NCBI GenBank assembly: GCA_025963425.1 | Contig: JAOPUQ010000490.1 | Location: 1-8,997 of the forward strand | Reading direction: 5' to 3' | Length of the DNA: 8,997 nucleotides | Source: Modestobacter sp. | GTDB lineage: Bacteria > Actinomycetota > Actinomycetes > Mycobacteriales > Geodermatophilaceae | Shown: positions 6,794-8,997 of the stretch, piece by piece | How positions within the stretch are numbered: the stretch's first letter is position 1 | Layout: the number at the start of each line of letters is the position of its first letter | The notes under the pieces: model-generated | Seen by the model: only the letters and a program-made list of their open reading frames with translations | What the model was told of the DNA's origin: nothing | The model's database searches: none | Position numbers and translations under genes: made by a program

Positions 6794-7987
6794 TCACCGG
6801 CCGGAGCGGTCCCCGTGGGTGGCGCCGACCGCCGCCCGGACGACGGCCGCCAGGTCGCCGGTCTCGGCGTACACAGCGCGCTGCAGCACCGCGCCGTTGC
6901 CCCGGCGGAGGATCTCGGCGATGCCCTCGGTGATCCGCTGCTCGTCGCCCGCCTCGGCGAGTGCGGGGCGCACGTGGTCGACCAGGGCCGCCAGGACGTC
7001 GGCGGCCGGGGCTGGGCGCCCGCTTCGCGGGTCGACCAGGTCGGCGCCGAGGCCGGAGCGTCCCGCCCGCCACCCGGCGAGGCGGACGACCTCGGTACGG
7101 ACGTCCGGCGCCGGCTCCCCCGCCCGCCACCGCCGGGCGGCGGTCTCCACCAGCCCGCGGACCAGGCCGGCCAGCACGACGGCGTCCTCGACCGGCAGGG
7201 CGACGTCGGCGACGCGGACCTCCACGGTGGGCCAGGTGGCCGACAGCCGGGCGTCGAAGTAGACCATCCCCTCGTCCAGGACGGTCTCGGTCGCCAGCAC
7301 GTCGGCGAGCACGCGGTGGTAGATCTCGGCACTGCCGAAGACGGTGTTCGGCCCGGCGGAGGGCCAGCGGCCCCACGCCTGGGACCGGTAGCTCGCGTAG
7401 CCGGTGTCGCGTCCCAGCCAGAACGGCGAGTTGGCGGTGAGCGCGGTGAGCACCGGCAGCCAGACCCGGATCCGGTCGAGGACCGCGACGCCCTCCTCGT
7501 CGTCGGACACCGACACGTGCACATGACAGCCGCAGGTGAGCTGCTCCATCGCGGTGAGCCCGAAGGCCGCCACCATCCGTTCGTAGCGCTCTCCCGGCGT
7601 GGTGACCGGTTCGACCGGCACCGGCGCGCTGGCCAGCGCCGCCACCCGCGCACCGGCCGTGCGGGCGGCCGCGTCGGCCCGGCTCCGCCAGTGCCGCAGT
7701 TCGGCGGCGACCTCGGACAGCTCGGAGCAGACCCGGGTGCCCAGCTCGATCTGCTGTTCCTTGAGCTCGGGGACGAGGTGGGCCCCGGGTGCTCCCCCGG
7801 TGCCGGCCGCCCCGTCGTCGGCCGGATCCTCGGTCGCCCGCTCCGCCCGGTCGTGCTCGGCGACGGTCTCGCCCTCACCGCGGCGGGAGGCAGCCTCCAG
7901 TGCCCCGGGCCCGAGCGGGACCGGGTTGCCGGCCGGGTCCACGACCAGAAGCTCTTCCTCGACGCCCACGGTCCGCATGCCGATCAT
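6794..7987 (-). CDS. Carboxylate-amine ligase, YbdK/GCS2 family (glutamate-cysteine ligase-like)
   Basis: ATP-dependent carboxylate-amine ligase of the GCS2 family, YbdK branch. E. coli YbdK has weak glutamate-cysteine ligase activity; the natural product of the branch is unsure, and mycothiol-making actinobacteria normally do not make glutathione. 397 residues. It opens with the ATP/metal signature RTVGVEEELLVVD (E10-E12), followed by ELKEQQIELGT (74-84), CGCHVHVSV (152-160), LTALTANSPFW (180-190) and TVEVRVADV (254-262), all in family order. Residues about 32-70 form an extra acidic, Gly/Ala-rich low-complexity loop. ATG at 7987 or at 7978 are both possible; the second gives the common MRTVGVEEE start, and neither has a good ribosome binding site. 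Divergent from the next gene and followed by the acyltransferase. It is not the EgtA ergothioneine-pathway enzyme as far as motifs show. Confidence 0.85.
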   Translation of the reverse strand: MIGMRTVGVEEELLVVDPAGNPVPLGPGALEAASRRGEGETVAEHDRAERATEDPADDGAAGTGGAPGAHLVPELKEQQIELGTRVCSELSEVAAELRHWRSRADAAARTAGARVAALASAPVPVEPVTTPGERYERMVAAFGLTAMEQLTCGCHVHVSVSDDEEGVAVLDRIRVWLPVLTALTANSPFWLGRDTGYASYRSQAWGRWPSAGPNTVFGSAEIYHRVLADVLATETVLDEGMVYFDARLSATWPTVEVRVADVALPVEDAVVLAGLVRGLVETAARRWRAGEPAPDVRTEVVRLAGWRAGRSGLGADLVDPRSGRPAPAADVLAALVDHVRPALAEAGDEQRITEGIAEILRRGNGAVLQRAVYAETGDLAAVVRAAVGATHGDRSGR

Positions 7988-7992
7988 GATCG
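7981..7992. promoter_or_regulatory. Perfect 12-base palindrome over the ligase start codon
   Basis: CGATCATGATCG is identical to its reverse complement and contains the ATG at 7987. It may be a repressor site or an mRNA structure hiding the start, but it could be chance. Confidence 0.25.
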
Positions 7993-8055
7993 CCAGTGCC
8001 GGCTGCGGTCTGCACGGCGAACCGACCCCGCAGTCCCCGTTGCGGTTGCTGCGGT

Positions 8056-8086
8056 GCGCCCGGAGGGCGCGTCGGCCGACGTCGGC
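8056..8086 (-). promoter_or_regulatory. Hairpin cluster in the ligase leader
   Basis: On the minus strand, which would be the 5' leader of the ligase message, there are two adjacent structures. One is a 12-base palindrome GCCGACGTCGGC (8075-8086), overlapped by the 10-base palindrome GTCGGCCGAC (8071-8080). The other is a perfect six-bp stem GCGCCC/GGGCGC with a three-base loop (8056-8070). The first two share bases and cannot both form. No T run follows, so this is not an intrinsic terminator. A regulatory leader is possible; GC bias also favours such dyads. Confidence 0.3.
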
Positions 8087-8091
8087 AGATC

Positions 8092-8110
8092 GCCACGAAA
8101 AATTCGTGGC
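8092..8110. promoter_or_regulatory. Inverted-repeat operator candidate between divergent genes
   Basis: Perfect eight-base arms GCCACGAA (8092-8099) and TTCGTGGC (8103-8110) flank a three-base AAA centre. The right arm overlaps the likely -35 (GTGGCA, 8106-8111) of the rightward gene, a classic place for a repressor. The AT core stands out from its surroundings. As it lies 5' of both divergent genes it cannot be a terminator for either. The cognate regulator is not known; self-regulation by the downstream protein is one possibility. Confidence 0.6.
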
Positions 8111-8135
8111 ACGTTGTTAGGGATAACGGTAGTAT
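8106..8135 (+). promoter_or_regulatory. Leaderless promoter of the recombinase-like gene
   Basis: The -10 element TAGTAT (8130-8135) fits TANNNT and ends six bases before the ATG at 8142. If transcription starts at the A of the ATG, the hexamer sits exactly at -12 to -7, the usual geometry of leaderless actinobacterial transcripts. GTGGCA (8106-8111) matches the -35 consensus at four of six positions with an 18-base spacer. No Shine-Dalgarno sequence lies before the ATG, as expected of a leaderless message. Confidence 0.6.
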
Positions 8136-8141
8136 TCGGTC

Positions 8142-8987
8142 ATGCGAGTTGGGTGGCAGCCGCCGCTGCCCGACATGCCGGCACCGCCGCCCGACCGCGC
8201 CTGGCGCCGGTTGGCTCCTCCGGAGGGCTACGAGCCGCAGTGGCGCCGGTTGGTGGAGGCGGCACTGGAGCAGGACCTGGGCCCCGACCAGCTGGCCGAG
8301 ACCGGGATGGCACCGCTGGCCGCTGCCCGGGACTGGAAGCCGGCGACCGTCGCGCTGTACAGCAAGGTGGCCCGCTACGGCGGGGTCGGCCTGCCGCTGG
8401 CCCGCACCCCGGAGCCGGATCCGTTGACCCTGGAGCTGCGCCCGCTCACCGAGATCCACGGGGAGGCCCCCGAGCACCTGCGCGCGGTGGCCTGGTGCGC
8501 CCTCGCGCTGGGCTGGCCGGCGACGGTGGGCCAGTTCCGCGCGCTGCGCCGCGACGAGGTGCACCCGGGCACCCGGCGGCTGCTGGTCAGCACCGCCGAC
8601 GGCGAGTGGTCCGTGCCCGGAGCGCTCACCGCCTGGCATGCCTGGGAGTCCGTCCGCGCCCGTTTTCCGGCCCTGGCGGCGAGCCCCTGGGTGCTGCCGG
8701 CGCTGCGCCGCGGACCGGGGGTGGACAGCCGGGTCGGCGGGCAGCTGTCCACCCAGGCCCTGCAGGTGACCTTCGCCAAGCACGCCGTCCGTACGGCATC
8801 CCACCTGCAGGCCACCGCACCCGCCCGGCGACGGGAGGAGGTCCAGGCACTGGCCGCTGACTACCTCACGCTGTCCTACGACTCCTACCGCCGGCTCGCG
8901 CTGGCCGCCGGTGCCCCCCCGGTGGCCGCCCGGGGTGCCGTCCGGGCGCTGCGCAGCGTCAGCCGGGCCGCCCGGCTGGCCGGCTGA
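8142..8987 (+). CDS. Uncharacterised protein resembling a catalytically dead tyrosine recombinase
   Basis: No family is recognised with certainty. 281 residues, no membrane segment or signal peptide. The layout resembles a tyrosine recombinase. A Pro-rich N-terminus precedes a possible core-binding region (about 33-80, ending KPATVALYSKVARYGG). A catalytic-like half follows, with ALALGWPATVGQFRALRRDEVHP (about 120-142) in place of the usual GLRISELLALRWSDI box, a two-strand turn GTRRLLVSTADGEWSVP, and STQALQVTFAKHA (203-215) in place of HxLRHTFAT. At these places the catalytic Arg would be T128, the Glu Q131, and HxxR is Q205-x-x-Q208. Tyrosines at 241, 246 and 249 lie near the C-terminus, but none is in a clear GHxxxxxTxxxY context. 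Such a protein would bind DNA without cutting it. The ATG at 8142 is fixed by the leaderless promoter. Codon use matches its neighbours, so it looks long resident. Gene call is firm; the fold is an inference. Confidence 0.85.
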   Translation: MRVGWQPPLPDMPAPPPDRAWRRLAPPEGYEPQWRRLVEAALEQDLGPDQLAETGMAPLAAARDWKPATVALYSKVARYGGVGLPLARTPEPDPLTLELRPLTEIHGEAPEHLRAVAWCALALGWPATVGQFRALRRDEVHPGTRRLLVSTADGEWSVPGALTAWHAWESVRARFPALAASPWVLPALRRGPGVDSRVGGQLSTQALQVTFAKHAVRTASHLQATAPARRREEVQALAADYLTLSYDSYRRLALAAGAPPVAARGAVRALRSVSRAARLAG

Positions 8988-8997
8988 ACGCCGGGTC

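Noticed and set aside
6794..7987. Naming the ligase gshA or egtA
   Set aside because: Motifs place it in the YbdK branch of GCS2, whose physiological product is not settled; neither glutathione nor ergothioneine partner genes are in view.
8118..8135. TAGGGATAAC, the first ten bases of the I-SceI recognition site
   Set aside because: The following bases (GGTAGTAT) do not match the rest of the 18-base site. The stretch is better explained as promoter spacer and -10.
5906..8860. 984-codon open frame on the plus strand
   Set aside because: Antisense to the acyltransferase and ligase genes and out of frame with the last gene. Composition is that of a GC-rich shadow with no recognisable motif.

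Overview
The base composition (very GC-rich, with third codon positions almost all G or C), the frequent GTG starts and the gene content suggest a high-GC actinobacterium. The family-level look is Geodermatophilaceae (Blastococcus, Geodermatophilus or Modestobacter type), but that placement is an inference from general appearance, not from a marker gene.

Layout. Positions 1-2317 hold a leftward operon: L-erythro-3,5-diaminohexanoate dehydrogenase (kdd, GTG start at 2317), overlapped by 4 bases by a YtcJ-type metal-dependent amidohydrolase that runs off the left edge. A 138-base divergent gap separates it from a rightward run at 2456-5845: lysine 2,3-aminomutase (kamA), a RimJ/RimL-type GNAT acetyltransferase and a multi-pass lipase maturation factor (LMF) family protein. 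This run meets a leftward pair tail to tail at 5845/5858: a PlsC-type acyltransferase, preceded (in its own direction) by a YbdK-type carboxylate-amine ligase (GCS2 family). A 154-base divergent gap rich in dyad symmetry (7988-8141) separates the ligase from a rightward gene of no recognised family (8142-8987). That gene resembles a tyrosine recombinase whose catalytic residues are replaced.

How the genes work together. kamA and kdd are steps 1 and 3 of the lysine 'fermentation' route: lysine to beta-lysine to 3,5-diaminohexanoate to 5-amino-3-oxohexanoate. Step 2 (lysine 5,6-aminomutase, kamDE) and the later cleavage steps are not in the window; the kdd operon continues beyond the left edge, where they may lie. 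KamA keeps the residues that mark a lysine enzyme but lacks the Zn-binding cysteines of the clostridial one. The GNAT, LMF, acyltransferase and ligase have no clear link to lysine catabolism.

The least explained part is the right end. The last gene has a textbook leaderless promoter geometry (TAGTAT at -12 to -7 from the ATG), and an 8-bp-arm inverted repeat overlaps the -35 region. This looks like a regulated, possibly domesticated, recombinase-fold DNA-binding protein. No rRNA, tRNA, CRISPR array, insertion sequence or prophage was seen. Every stretch over 300 bases is covered by a gene.
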